NCBI GenBank assembly: GCA_034687125.1
Contig: JAQGBZ010000243.1
Coordinates: 33,142-97,141, forward strand
Reading direction: 5' to 3'
Source: Neelides folsomi
Taxonomy: Eukaryota; Arthropoda; Collembola; Neelipleona; Neelidae
Length of the DNA: 64,000 nt
Shown: positions 1 through 13,462 of the stretch, in pieces
Layout of the letters: the number at the start of each line of letters is the position of its first letter
Numbering within the stretch: the first letter of the stretch is position 1
Position numbers and translations under genes: made by a program
The notes under the pieces: model-generated
What the model saw: only the letters and a program-made list of their open reading frames with translations
What the model was told of the DNA's origin: nothing
Databases searched by the model: none

Positions 1-1018
1 CTACTTGTTTTTCTTAAGATTTGCCACCAGTTGACATTGTGTTTCTACATGAACGGTCTTATCATGGAAGAATTAAATATCATAAAAACGGAACGTGGCC
101 ACCCATCACTAATACACAATGGATATTTCTATACAATCCATAAAAAACTGAGTTAAAGATTTTTTGGAAATGTTCAAAAAGATCTTATTATGGGAAAGCC
201 CAAACAACTGGGATAGAAATAGTTGAATCTTGTGAACATTCCCATCTTCCTAGCGCAATTGAAAAGGAAGGTCGTAAAGTTAAGGCTCTTATAAAGCAAA
301 AAGCCCAAGAAGACGTGTTCAAACCTACAAGTGTGTTTGCGGAATGTGCCCCTAAACCTGAATTGCTCTCTAGTTTGCCTAAACTCAATTCAATGAGAAA
401 AACTTTTGAAAAATTCCCAACACAACTTAAATCATTGTGTGAGTTAGAAATTTCACAAGAATTTACTGTGCAAGAAGACGGAACAAAAGTTTAATATTTG
501 GATTCTGGCAAATCAAATGATCGTTTTTTAATCTTTACGACAGAAAAGAATCTTAAATACCTTTCCAAATGCAAAAACATTTTTTGAGATGCTACTTTTT
601 CCGTTGTTCCTTCAATATTCAATCAATTGTTTGTTGTAATGGGATATAGAAATGACAAATGTTTTTCTCTTATATATACGTTGATGGCTAACAAGAAAGA
701 AAGCACATATATAAGCGTACTACAAATAAAAAAAATTCTTCCCAATTGGATTCCCATAAATGTAACAATCGATATTGAAAAAACCGAAATTAATTCATTT
801 TATAAAATATGGCCAACTGTACAGAATCATGGTTGCTTTTTCCATTTTGCTCAATGTAATCGATGGAATCTCCAAAAATGTGGTCTAATTGATCGCTTGA
901 AAACGGATTTGAATTTTGAAAAGCATATTAAATTCTTGTATGCCCTGGCAATTATTCCTTCGGATAAAGTGGTCGAGGTATGTATGATATTTTACTTGAT
1001 TAATTTTATTTTAATTAA

Positions 1019-1034
1019 TATATATATATATATA
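1019..1034. repeat. (TA)n microsatellite
   Basis: Eight TA units lie inside the first intron of the transposase relic. It is a simple sequence with no visible function. Confidence 0.8.
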
Positions 1035-1251
1035 TTTTATTTTATTTTAATATAATTAATGTTATAATTAATTAACGAGGTTTGATAAGTTTTAACCTAA
1101 ATATAGATATAATTATTATTATTACAGGTTTACGAATTAATAATACTTCAGGAATATTTTGTAAACAATGAAGCTAACCTGGCAGCTTATCTAACCTATT
1201 TTGAGACAACGTGGATTGGGGTGTTAGATAGACGAGGGATTAGGAAAAGTC

Positions 1252-1550
1252 GGTTGGGGTCAAGATCTTGGGTGTGAAAACGGGTATAAATACCTGAAAA
1301 CGGGTATGTATATCAGGAAACAGTTATACATACCTGAAAACAGGTATACAAATTCGAAATTCGCCGTATAACTGAAAAGAAGTATAGTTGCCCGAAACAA
1401 ATTTCGAACCAGGTAAAGAGGTATACATACCCGCTACTTTATATACAGGATGGTCCAGCCAAATGTTTTGATTTTTAATCAATTATAACTATACATACAT
1501 GTTTTCAGGTATATATACCCGTTTTCACACCCAAGATCTTGAACCCAACC
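1252..1550. mobile_element. Fold-back MITE, MULE-like, with 9-bp target duplication
   Basis: Two long inverted arms, 1252-1301 and 1501-1550, pair over about 50 bp with only two or three mismatches; each starts GGTTGGG at the outer tip. The element is flanked by a perfect direct repeat GGAAAAGTC at 1243-1251 and 1551-1559. A target duplication of about 9 bp is typical of Mutator-like elements. The inside contains imperfect repeats of an ACCTGAAAACGGGTAT-type unit and encodes nothing. Removing the element plus one duplication copy restores an open frame across the host transposase (LDRRGIRKS joined to PIFPIKLWN), so it landed in an exon after that exon existed. Confidence 0.85.
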
Positions 1551-1964
1551 GGAAAAGTCCAATCTTCCCAATAAAACTTTGGAATTGTTACGACGCCTCC
1601 AAAAATGGTAAATATATATATTCATTTATATCCATGATTTTTAGATATTTAGAGATTGGATACTTTAAATTTTACCTTTTATTTTAGACCTTCCAAAGAT
1701 AAATAACTTTTGTGAAGGATGAAACTTTGCATTTACTGCCTTTATAAATTGCAAACACCCTACGATATTTCGTTTTATTAAAAGCTTAAAGCTTAAGCAA
1801 GCATTGGTTGAAGTCAGCATGGATAGAGATAATGCAGGAGAGAGAAATCCAAAAAACCCAAAATAGAAAGTTTAAAGCAACGCATAAAGGCCATTGTTTT
1901 AGATTACGACAACAGGGAGATTATGGAATACATTCGTGCCATTTCGTATAATCTATCCATTTAA

Positions 1965-2285
1965 CTTATTGATCTGCTATATATTTAATATATTACTGTT
2001 TATTATTATTTTACTATTTGAATCAATTACATTCTAATTGTTTATTTCATAATTGAATTTTACTATTACACCTCTATTTAAAAATCAATTTGTTTATTAT
2101 ATTCTCATACTAATAAACTTAATATTTAATGCAATTTACAATATAATGTATTTATTTTCGATGACTAATATTCACATTACAAATAATCATACTTACCAAT
2201 TTTCGCAATTAATAGTTTTCAATTACCAATCTGGGGGTAATCATAAATTACAATAGGTAATCTGATCCTGTAAATTGTTACTCAA
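1965..2285. other. AT-rich spacer between transposase relic and BTB gene
   Basis: About 320 bases of AT-rich sequence with no coding signal on either strand. If the BTB gene continues to the left, this is part of one of its introns. Confidence 0.5.
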
Positions 2286-2939
2286 TTACTTACATTCATA
2301 GTATTCAGCAACCTTGAATATTGAAATGGCATTATTAGGATTCATGCAATCTTGTAAAAATTGAGAAACCCTTTGCTTAAGATCGCGAAGTTCCAACTTC
2401 CCTGAGGCATCCAGAAGTTTCTCACCGGTTCCCCATGTGACCTTAAATTCATCCTTTGATGTTAAATATGCTTGAATCAACTTCAAAGAATCTTGATCAA
2501 TCGGTAGATCAATGGCTTCATCATAGCGTCGTAATTCGCTCAATTTAAACGAATCATTTAAATAAGAGGAACCAGAGCAGAATAAACCTCTGTTGACTTT
2601 AACTATCTAAAATAAATCCAATTTTAAAATTTTAATTGGTCGTTTTATTCACATATCATGAGTTCAGTATTGCTAGTTACATATATACCAAGCCCAGGCG
2701 TCTAATCGAACTTTTACGGTAATAGTAGTTTGATATATAAAGTTATATATTGTATATTATATTTATGGATAGTTAAGTAGGTACATAAATAACTACATTT
2801 AATAATTTACTAAAATAATCTATAGGAGTTTAACATTTATTCAAAGCACCTTTCCATCAGATGTCTTTACAATTGCATTGAGAACATTGGGATGATATTG
2901 AGGGCTTGGCTGTTTGAAATATCCATGTGAATCATTCAT
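2286..2939 (-). CDS. BTB/POZ domain protein, two exons, possibly only the 5' part
   Basis: Exon 1 is 2850-2939 (ATG at 2937-2939) and exon 2 is 2286-2606. They join in frame (...KTSDGK|IVKVNRGLF...) at AAG|GTGCTT and ATTTTAG|ATAG, giving 136 codons. The fold is BTB-like: a short first strand (IVKTSDGKIVKV), the NRGLFCSGSSYLNDSF helix, a central IDLPIDQDSLKLIQAYL segment, the LLDASGKLELRDLKQRVSQFL helix pair, and NPNNAISIFKVAEYYEC, which resembles the BTB-to-BACK junction of kelch-like proteins. BTB domains dimerise and often bind Cullin-3; that role here is inference. The frame reaches TAA at 2286-2288, but a consensus donor (GAAT|GTAAGT) sits a few bases before the stop. The protein may therefore continue into BACK or kelch exons left of the window. 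The start lies 185 bp downstream of the ADCK5 stop on the same strand. Confidence 0.6.
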
Positions 2940-3124
2940 GATTTTGAAGAGATAGCCACCGTTTAATATAAAAATATAATAGATTTAAAGCATACTAACT
3001 AGTTCAAACAAAGACTAACCTAATTGAACAACTTCAATTACAACAATTACTGAACAATTAATTCTTCGAATAAGTTTTTCGTTCATTTAAATAAGCACCG
3101 ACCTTATCTTTCTATAACAACTTC

Positions 3125-5636
3125 TTAAGCTGAATAGTTGATTTTAATCCCCAAAATCCTTAAAATATTGAATATTGAATAGATAATCTTATTTGTGACA
3201 CTGTATGACCATAGGCGAAAGTCGAACATGAATCTTGACCAGTAAAATGAAATCCCGTCTAGAAATCCAGAGTCTTTCCTCACAAAAAGTCCTTGAGTTG
3301 CAATTCTTGCCATTAATGTGAATCTGTCGATGGGAGTATCGTGTTCTTTGGTTAAAGCTCTCACAGTATTTACGTTCCTAAATAAAAAATAAACACTTTT
3401 ATTTATAACAAATTATTATATAAAATATTTTGTATTCGTAATATTCCTTATTTCTGTTTATTTATAAAAATAATCAACTAACTATTTTTTTATAATCATC
3501 ATTTAACACTCTCATTCTTGGGAATTTTCACCTTAAAACGAGGATAAGCTGGGACGGAATTTCAGTCATGCATCTATTTAATTTGTCCCATGCTTCTTGA
3601 TATCTCTTTTCCATTTGTCTTCTTTCATCGGGAGTCATTTGTGCATAAACGTGTTGTGCTATAGATGGGCCCATCCGACCCAAAAATTCATTTTCACGTT
3701 TCTTTGATCCTTCTTCTGGGATATACTTGAGTGATATTAGCATGCAAAACATCCTATATTCTGTAATTAAACAAATTATTGAATTGAAATATTGAATTAA
3801 AAAACTTTTTAAACCTTATAATACATGTTATACTATATAAATAAATTACCTTTCTTCACACCAAGAGCCAAAGCACATTTTCTCATTTCATTGTGATCTT
3901 CCAAAACGATGGCTTTCCAAAGTTTACATAATTGTTGACGGAGATTTTCAGGTAGAATTTCATAAAGGCCATGATCTAACAAAACTATTTCGGGTTGGTT
4001 TTTCGAAGTTTTTCTAATAAGAACTTTCAAAAATACCAAATCATTTTAAGTTTAATAATAATACAATATATAATCTACATTTCTGTAATCTACAAACTTA
4101 ATAATAAAAATATGTCATATATAATTGAATACCATTTCCTGGATGAGGATCAGCATGAACGAATCCTGTATGAAAAATTTGTTCGCCAAACGCTGATATA
4201 ATTTTTTCGTCTAAATCAATAAAATCATATCCTTCCCTTTTCAGTTCTTCTAAATTGTTAACTTTAATGCCGTGAATAAATTCGGTTGTTAGAATTCTCT
4301 AAAATAAAATCATTTAATTCACGACTTTATACATTAAATTTTCAGTTTAATTCTAATTATAAGATAAATCATTATTGAATATAATGAAATACTTACACTT
4401 GTCGTATAATCCCACAAAACTTCAGGTACATGAATATATTTTAAGTGTCTCAAGTCTTTAGCACAACGTTCAGAATTGTGACCCTCGTTTATAAAATCTA
4501 ATTCTAATTTTAAAGCTTCTTTCAGGTCTTCGATAACCCATTTAAACGCAAACTTTGGATGTAGGTACGCAATGACTTCCATTAAAAATTCGATTGTCCA
4601 TATGTCCCCTTTAAATCTGTCTTTCAAGTCAATGTATTGAAGTTTTACTGCAACTTCTCTTCCTTGGTGTGTTTTTGCTCTAAACACCTTATGATAAAAA
4701 TAAAATTAATAAATATTAAAGTTGATAACATCAATAAGTGCTAATAGATAGATTGATGCTGGGATCCAACTATCATGAAAAATAATGTAAAACAAATAAA
4801 TATTTCATCAAAATAACCTGAGCAAGGCTTGCTGCCGCAATAGGAACTTCATCAAATTCAGCAAAAATCTCTTGATGTGATTTTCCAAATTCTTCCTTGA
4901 AGAGCATTTGTGTTTCTTTGCTTTTTCTTGGTAGGCATTTATCTTGAAGCACTTTAAGAGTTTCAATATACTCCAGAGGAAGAACATGATTGAGTGAAAC
5001 AAGTCCTTGGCCTAGTTTAATGTAAATTCCTCCATTAAGAAGACATCCTTTAAGAATATTTTGGGCAGACTTTTGATGAATTTTTCCCAATTCTTGCAAA
5101 TAATTTGCATCTCCTTCGTCCAAGAACTTCAAGCCCCACCAATAATCAAAGGCGATTTTTATACCAATGCGGACCGATCTATAAAACAAACAATTAAAAT
5201 AAAAAATTACATAAATACAATTATTATAAATTGTATAACAAAAATTGAAAACATAAGAAAGCAAATTCTGTGCAGTTTATAATATAGCAGTTAATAGAAT
5301 ATCTTTTAATCCTTTTGTAAATTAAGTATTAAAATGTGTAATTTGTAAATTATATGTTATTCACCTTAAAAATCGCAATGCTCCTTCAATTTTCAAGAAC
5401 AATTTTCTTTTTTGTTTATCAGTTAAATAAAAGCAGTAATATCCAGTTCCAATCCCAAATGAAGTAAGAATTAGTGATCCGAATATCCTTTTACCATTGA
5501 TGGGATTTAAATTAACTAAAGACTTATTTTGAGTATGCATATATCTTCTATAGCTATTTCCAAACTTAACATTTTTATGATTTTGTCGAAAAAGATATAA
5601 ATACTTCCACTGGGAGAATCTGATTTCTTTTAACAT
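3125..5636 (-). CDS. ADCK5: ADCK5-like ABC1/UbiB family atypical kinase, seven exons
   Basis: The exons are 5365-5636, 4818-5178, 4397-4687, 4133-4298, 3850-4023, 3532-3760 and 3125-3377. All introns are GT-AG with matching phases, and the total is 1746 nt (581 aa), close to human ADCK5. The N-terminus is basic and mitochondrial-like, with one hydrophobic span near residues 50-72. UbiB hallmarks are visible: KLGQG at about 145-149, the Ala-rich loop AAAS at about 205-208 in place of a glycine loop, the VAVK lysine at about 226, HADPHPGN at about 356-363, and LLDHGL near 378-383, where DHG replaces DFG. The stretches [22 protein letters not shown] and [12 protein letters not shown] fit ADCK5 better than ADCK1. 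The family is tied to mitochondrial lipid or coenzyme Q metabolism; the substrate of ADCK5 is not established. The first in-frame ATG is used as start. No frame breaks are seen. Confidence 0.92.
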
Positions 5637-8600
5637 TTGAACAAAATTTCAATATAAAGAAAATTAATGCTTATCTAAAAATTAAACTATAATACTAAAT
5701 AATTTACTGATCTTTCAATTAATTTGGTTTTAATTGAGCAAAATACATTATAGATTTATAGAAGTTCAAAAAGACTTTTAAAATAAATATATATTTTCAA
5801 TATATATTGCTTCTCTTATTTTTTCGTTTATCTTTTCCAATGAGAATGAATGACAAATGAGTTTGAGTGTTTGAGTTTAGAATTAGAAATATACGGGAAT
5901 TCAAATAGAGAGAGAATTCTTTCATCCTTTTGACTCTTTTCAGTCGTATGCTTTATATTTCCCCATTTAATTCTTATATGCATTTCATATTAAGCACAGG
6001 TATCAGGTTCATTGGATTGGCTTGTTAAATGAAAATACGTGCTTATTTCAATTGAAAAGGTATCGTGTTTATCGTGGTAATGCATAAAGGTGTTAAAATT
6101 TTATTTCAAAAACTAAGATATTTTATTTAATTAAATAATGGCGAATGATAATAACGATCAATGACGAATGCAACGATTTTATTTGGCTTCCTCGTATAGG
6201 TTTATTTAGTAAAAGAATAAAGAAAACACAATTTATATAATGTGTAGGTATGATAAATAATGAGTACGTTGAATAAATGCACAAATAACCAAGATGCGTT
6301 AATTATTTTTGGTAATATCAGAGTTATTGTTTTTATTTCCCTATTCGTATTATTCCCTTTCACACACATATTTACTAATTCCTATTTTATAGACTTAATA
6401 TAGTACATACTCGGACAACAATCAATGGAGTGAAGAATGTTGATTACGTACACGTTGATTAATATTATAATAATAATTAGCTATATATTATTTATAATAT
6501 TACTCAAGTTCAAACGCTGAACTTCGTCTATACGTCAATCGGGCACATGGATGTACGTATTTAATTTAGCCAATACAACATACGTGTAAGGATTAACCTT
6601 AAATTATATTCAATTGTATGCTTACAGAAAGACACTCTTTGATTTTTTTATTTCGTTTTCACATACGCCTACTTAAAAATTCAAAAAACTCCGAGAGTTT
6701 TATACACAGAGAGGTTTATAATATTTTAATTTTAATTAATTATGTATCATATTTATGTCACAATCGTTAATTAAATAATGTACGAGAATTATTTATACAC
6801 GGATTTAGTAAAATTGATAAAAATCGTGGGTTGATCTATTTTATACACAATATTTATAATGATTTCATCTAAGGTAATAAAATGTTTAACACGGCAATAC
6901 ATAATAATATTATGGAGTAGGCTGGTATCTTAATGTTTAATTTAATTATTAACTTTGGAACGCGTAATGTTCTTGTTCTAAAACATTTTACTTCGAAGTT
7001 ATTTTATCATATACGAGTTTAATGCATAACATCATCTGAAAATTATCACATCACATCTTTAATTTTTGTAACTTTCATCATTGTAGTCTGAATTTAAATT
7101 TATCATATAGTAAATAAAGCTAAAATGTATATCAATTAGTTAGAGGTCAATATAATATTTGTTTCTCGATTTAATTATGTAAAGAAACGACACTCGGTGA
7201 AATATTTAAAATATAGAATATAAACATATAATTTATGCTATCGATTCAATATACTTTAACACACATATTTATGCAATTGCAACATAATGCATGTTTAATA
7301 TTTACGATATTCCTAATATGCTAATAAAATATTGATAAATATTAAGTGCAAGTCATCAAAATTACCTATTACAAGAAAGTTATATGTTTAAAATAAGTAA
7401 CCTTAATTTTAGCTATAAACGGTCTAATTGTTAATCCCCATAATTAATAATTCTCGTACTTTAATTAATAATTAATTACTTTTTAATTACTTTTGCACTT
7501 TTCTGTTTTGCTCTTTAAAATCTTTCATTCGGGCGAATAGCGATTCCCTCACACAAATCACTTCCTTAAATATATATAATATATAGATATATACTTGATA
7601 TTATAATGTAAGAGAATAATGGATTCAAAATCTAACCCTAATTAAGTGTATGCATGATACAAGTATACATACACACACATTTTAATGTAATTGCTAGTTA
7701 CATAAACGTAAATAAGTTTGGATAATCAAGCATTAATTAGTGTAATATAATTATTTGTATTATCTGTTTTATATCGTATCTCTGATAAATTTATGTATCT
7801 ACTTATTTTATGTATGTATGCGCAATTCTCATGTGTTTGGATAACGAAGATCTTCGTTTAAATCAAACGCGCTTGGACATTATGAATATGAGACAGAAAT
7901 TGGCATTGAAGCCTTATAATATATACCTAATAATTTTTTTGCAATCTAATAATAATGCTTTGAAGAATTCACTCAATCTTGTTATCAATTTAAATGAGTG
8001 ATTTCTTTTAAATAAGTGTTTATAGGTATATAATATGTATCGTAGAAGGATTAGCTTTAAAGTATGTTTATCTCTGAAGTTTAAAATAACGTAATATATA
8101 ATCCGGGTTTGTAATGTCCTATATACATTAAGCCGTGAATTAATTATTCGAACATAAAAAAATATCAAAATATGATTAAGATATTAAGAAATACTTAAAT
8201 AAACTCTTAAAATGAATCTTTGTCTCGAGAAAGGCTTTTTCATTTTTATTGTAATATAATTCTAACTATTCTCACTATTAATGACATTTTGTATTTCTCA
8301 ACGTCTCTTGCAGTATATGAAGACTCCTTCAATTAATAATTACTCTCTTCACAAATTGTATCAGTATGATATAATAATAATAAATTTTACCGACCCATCT
8401 CTTCAGTACAAATTTAATTATTTGGATTTGCTTTCAACATGGAAATTTTTTAAAATTCACATTCATTTAAGTAGGAAATTATTTAACCCAATTGAAATAC
8501 TAGCTTAATCATAACTCAATTTCTCACAAAACTACAAATGAAGAGTTTTGAAGGATTTTCTAGTTAAAATTATGTATGAAATTTCTTAAAGTTGAATACT

Positions 8601-11600
8601 TGTCAAGTAAAAAGACTTTTGAAACAGAAAGAGAATTTAAGAGTTTCAGTCGAGAATAAAATTTTGTTCATTTGCGCCTCATTTGTCCAATCATGAAAAA
8701 ATCTAATATTGTATTTTTACATGTTCAATCACACGTATATTTTAAAAAATAAAAAAATGAACGTTATTATTTTGAAAATAATAAAATGAACAGTTCATTC
8801 TTATATAAATGAAACTCATTGGGCATTTTAAAAGACTTACAACTTATTGAAATTTCGAATAAAATACTTTTGATTAAAATTATTTAAGAACAGCGGGGGA
8901 AAGAATCTAAAAATTAATAAAATGTTTCTTCAGCTCGCAATCTCAACCACACACGTGTAAATTAAAATGGCTTTTTATATTAGAAATGAAATTTCCTAGT
9001 TTTTCACATTTCACGAGTAAAATCACAATACGATACGACAAGACGAGAGTTTCGAGTCAAAATAATAATTAATTCTCCGAATCCATCAAAGCCCCAATTT
9101 AGCAGAGATATACTTTGAAGTATATAGTACATCTCGATACGAAACATTTTCCTTTGTTTGTGGTTTAATTACTCTTTTAAATATTCCCTTGTCCCTCGTT
9201 CTTAAATCATTTTTTGACAAATGAAAAGAGTCAAAAGCAGATTTCCCTTCTACTCCCAATTTCCTGGCATCATTAATTTTGTACTTTGAATAATTGTGGT
9301 TTACATCATACATTATTTTTCATCACCCCTGTTCTGTTCTTCATGAATCCTGCACGTGTACTATTTCGAAAAATGCCTCCGTCTTCCAATTTCCAAAATT
9401 GATTAATTGAATCTAGAATTGACCGTTCAACTTTCAACTCTCGAAAGGTCGCGGATTCGCAAATTCCTCAAAAATTACCAAACTTATTTTCAAACCAGAT
9501 CGAACTTTCTGACACAATTCCCTCGTCGAAGATTTTAAGGTACCTATGTAGATAAGTATATATTCGAGACTTGTGTGTGTAGTTAGTATATAACTTATAA
9601 GCTACAATTACATAACGTAGGTACTTATTCCTAGTCAGAGAAGAACTTTTAATTATAATTCGACAACTCATTATATAAGTATTGCCTTAAATAACTTATG
9701 AGATAAACCTTAACTACTTTTGGTTGTGTTTGAAATCATAAAATACTTCACTAAAATACATACAACTAAAGAAATCCTTAACTTTGTATTTATTAATTAT
9801 TTAATTAAAAAGAGTTTCACTCCTGTGCGCCGAAATGAAGAGCGCCAGTAACTCAAATGAGGCTCATAACACACCATGTATTTTTGTGTACGTGTGTATT
9901 CGTCTCTTGATTAAACAATAAGATATTATTAAAATTATATGCCCTTCTCACTAGCACAGGTAAAAAGGTAGGTAAAAGTAATAAGGTTACTTCCTTATTT
10001 AATACTTAAGTGTTATCCTTTCAAATAGGAAGGTAAATCTATAATTAAAGGTTCCTAATCTACAAAATATTCCTTAACTTTGTAAATTCTTGTTAGATTA
10101 TATAATAAGTATAGAACGAAGTATGTATTTAGGTTCGCTAATTACTTATTCATTCTACTCTTAATTAGCTCTGCATTCTAGGCCAGAATTATTATTATCG
10201 ATCATTAATATTTCTTACACTCATCATCATTATTCATTTCCGATCCTTCTAGTACGAATATCTCAATTTCTCGTTCAAGATATTTAAATAACCATTGAGA
10301 TATACTTGGTTTATAAATGTGTGTGTGTGTGAGTTTAGCCGAATTCAGATTCTCAGATTCCTCAGATCCAAAATCCTCATCAAATTCTCATTTTCTTTCC
10401 GCATTGAAAGCAATGGACTGCGCCAAGCCTTTATAATAGCAGATTAACTATCCTATTTATTTATATTCTCTCAGCTTACTCCGAATCTCGGCTTGTTTCT
10501 AATTACTTATACGCAATTGTAATATTTAACACTTGTCCATTTACACAAGCTTAATAACTAGTTTATCTCATATTTTAGATACACTCTATGTATAGCATTT
10601 AATGTATATTTAATATACGACACGGATGATTTTATTTAAATTATTTAAGTGAGAATAATTCTATTCCTTACATTTAGTTAAAACTTCAATTCGAAAGAGG
10701 ACTGTAGTATTTATGTGCACTAGTAAAAATATAAATTTGTCTGTGTGTATATATTGTGTTAATATTGCTGCCAATAATTATTATAATTATTTCATAACCG
10801 ACTTCTTCGGAAAAAGATTAAAACTTTGCTTCTTCGTCTCTCTTATTCTTTTATATACAAAATATTGGGAAAGCGACGTGTGTGAGCCGTTTAAAAACGA
10901 TAGTAGATTAAACCTAATTAGCTTAAAACAAAACGAGTATATCATTTAAACTTTGAATCTCATTGAGAGCTATAAATTACATAGATAGATGGATTCCAGT
11001 TAAAAGCTCATTTAATATCTAAAATTTTAAAATTGGGAAGTAAAGGCTTATATGCTTCTATGTTTAATCTTTACAGTTGTTAGTAGTCTTATAAGCTATT
11101 TCTCTTTATACATTCAAATCTACAATTTGCTAATTACGATCTATCAAATTGTTTTCTACAACAGCGAAAGACTTGACTATGTGACAACGAAACTCTCAGC
11201 AGTTTGACAAATTAACCCTACCGGCAGATATAATATACTTAATATTATCTCAACTAAACTGGCTAATTTGTCATTAGTATTTTAAGGAATTTCCTATTTT
11301 AGTATTTAACGAGATTTTAAAAGACAGCGATGTTTTAATTATGTTATATTATTAATTTAAAAGTTGAAGGAATGGGTTTAGTTTAATAGTATGTATTAAT
11401 ATAATATAATGCGTGATGGACTAAAATTTCTATTGCTTTTCCTCTTCTTATAACCTTCACATTTTGTAAATTCTTTGGTGTGTCGAAAAGTTGGCCGTAC
11501 TTGATTGAATAAATAAATCATGTAAGTCACATCAAATCCTTTCTCATCTCCCATTCTCTTTCCAGATGAAGGAGAAGAGGAAGGGAAGTGGTGCACTTTT

Positions 11601-13384
11601 TCATTGCATACGATCCCCCTTTGCCTGATTCTCCACAAGTACAGAATTTGCTCATTCCCAGACTTAACAAAATTGTCATTATGGTTTCATGAAAGAATCC
11701 CGGTCGTCTTATATTTTTAAATATAGAAGAATTTAAATACTATCTACTACACTTACATTTTACAAACATACATACGTAGTATAGCGTTATTAATGTATAC
11801 TTATTATCTTCTTCTTTAACTTAAAATTCTTATCTTAAGGTTATGCGTCGTAGGAGCTAAATTTAAATAATCTAAAATTTCTTATTAATTATTAAGCTGA
11901 ATGAATCCTCAGAACAATATATTATATACTAACCTAGCTATTACTCATGTATTGAATTTGTAAAGTATGAATAACTCATATTACAGACGTATACATTATA
12001 TTACATACATTATACTTAATTATATGTGTATCTGCATTAGAAGGCTTCTTAAAATTGTAATTGAAGATTACATTTGATTCCATAATAATGTGGGTATATT
12101 ATGTATTATATAGCTTTTCCTCTCGAAAATGACTCAAATAGTACTTTATATAGTGTTTCTTTGTATTATGAGTGATTTGTATTGCTACCAAAACACAATA
12201 TGTTTGAATTCCCATCCGTGCTTATTCAATCTTGAATATGAACATGGGCGAATGGGAATGAAATGTACCTACTATAATTAGTTTTAGCATCTGACTGACT
12301 TTGTGCTTGTCTCCTCATCTCAATCAACCTTTTCGGCATAATTAAATTCCTATTTTATGAGAAAAGTATTCCTGAGGGGTTTCCTTCTCCCTTGAGTATC
12401 TTGCCTCTCTTCACTATCATTTCTTTTTCTCATCATCGATCAATTTTCAAGAGAAAGAAAAGAAGAGTTGAGAGCAATACGAAAGAGAAATAGTTAGGTC
12501 TCAGGTGGGGAAGATTTTCAAATAAACAGTATTACGACAACATTTTCAACGGCTTATATAAACTTTTCAAATGATTCTTAGTATAATAAAAGTAGATAAC
12601 TCTAATAGTATTAAACATTTAGATCATAATGGAAAAGACGGAGAAGACATTTGTATAATTTCCTTTGTCTGTAAGGAGCTAGGGATAAAGATACATTTAG
12701 TACAACAGACTTTGAGGAACGTTATCAAAATCATTATCCAAACTCCTCATCAGACCAAAGTTTTCAAAGAAGGAAGATTTCAGTATCGGATTTCAATTTT
12801 GAAAAGAAAAGATATGGTGAAATTTTAGGAGTAAATATTCCATGTACATGGACTGGAGGGCCATAGCTTCATCTGTGGGGGAATGATTAAGAAAGCTCCG
12901 TGAGTGTCAGAGGAGTCGCGAACAACTCCCAACTTCGGATCCCAAATAGGAGAAAACTCAAACCGGGAGAAAATTAATTAAACGTCAGGTCAGAGTTCCA
13001 AGTAATCTTGTAAAGGTAAGACACGTAGAAATGAATAATGAGAGAGAACCCACACAACTCGAGGAGCTCCAGAAACTATTTTTCTCGAACAATGTCTAAC
13101 ATTTACTGTATGCATGTGGCAAAGGGGCGGGAGGCGGGAGAGACAATATTCCAACTTCTAAATTTCTCCCACCGACTTTTTGTCTTTCACACACCGAGGT
13201 TTACAAAGTTTGTCTTAACACTATATGTAACTTAAGAGCTGATGAGTTGCGGGAAAAAACTTTCCCCTCCATCTCAACATACGACAGTCAAAACCATGTT
13301 AGATCTTCTGGAGGAGAGAGAAGATTATATTTTTAACGAGGATTCCTTGTTCCTTGGCTCTTGAGGAAACTTTGCAAGAGGGAT
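5637..13384. other. AT-rich non-coding interval between ADCK5 and Glut4EF
   Basis: This 7.7-kb stretch has very AT-rich sequence and only short chance open frames. It must hold the ADCK5 5' flank and promoter (right of 5636) and the 3' UTR and polyadenylation site of Glut4EF (left of 13385), but neither boundary can be fixed from sequence alone. A (TG)7 run is at 10318-10331. From about 11.5 kb towards 13.4 kb the composition becomes less AT-rich. I saw no GCCGGC site, no tRNA and no transposase remnant here. Confidence 0.55.
10318..10331. repeat. (TG)7 microsatellite
   Basis: Seven uninterrupted TG units in intergenic AT-rich DNA. Confidence 0.8.
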
Positions 13385-13462
13385 TCATTCTCCAAATCGA
13401 GTGCAGGCTTTCTTCCACTTGCACTGGGTGCACCACAAATCACGTCGCTCCATTCCATACAC
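13385..13462 (-). CDS. Glut4EF: Glut4EF last coding exon 7 (C-clamp, residues 455-479)
   Basis: Acceptor GATTTTCAG|GTGTATGG. Encodes [20 protein letters not shown] and TRFGE, then TGA at 13385-13387. It supplies three of the four C-clamp cysteines. C-clamps (also in TCF/Pangolin) contact GC-rich DNA. Confidence 0.93.
   Translation of the reverse strand: MYGMERRDLWCTQCKWKKACTRFGE

Larger units (their letters stand above)
64..1964 (+). pseudogene. FLYWCH/MULE-type transposase, broken copy
   Basis: Reading from the ATG at 64, broken frames give an N-terminal FLYWCH-like finger (ERGHPSLIHNGYFYT, then CEHSHLP). A MULE transposase core follows, with FVVMGY, NVTIDIEKTEIN, HGCFFHFAQCN and YALAIIPSDKVVEV. 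Two introns are still readable: 978-1127 (GAG|GTATGT...TTACAG) and 1608-1687 (AATG|GTAAAT...TTTTAG). The tail ends at the TAA at 1962-1964 after ISYNLSI. It cannot be active. There is a frameshift or stop near 153-165, a TAA at 492-494, a TGA at 585-587 and a TGA at 1720-1722 (the last two probably former Trp codons), a stop and frameshift near 1865, and a 299-bp insertion at 1252-1550. The family catalyses cut-and-paste transposition of Mutator-like elements. Terminal repeats of this copy are not visible, so it may be a domesticated-type gene copy rather than a full element. Confidence 0.85.

Noticed and set aside
1499-1687. Open frame of 62 codons on the + strand
   Set aside because: It starts in the right arm of the fold-back element and continues into the transposase exon; it is a by-product of the insertion.
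4808-5002. Minus-strand frame of 64 codons
   Set aside because: It is an out-of-frame shadow of ADCK5 exon 2.
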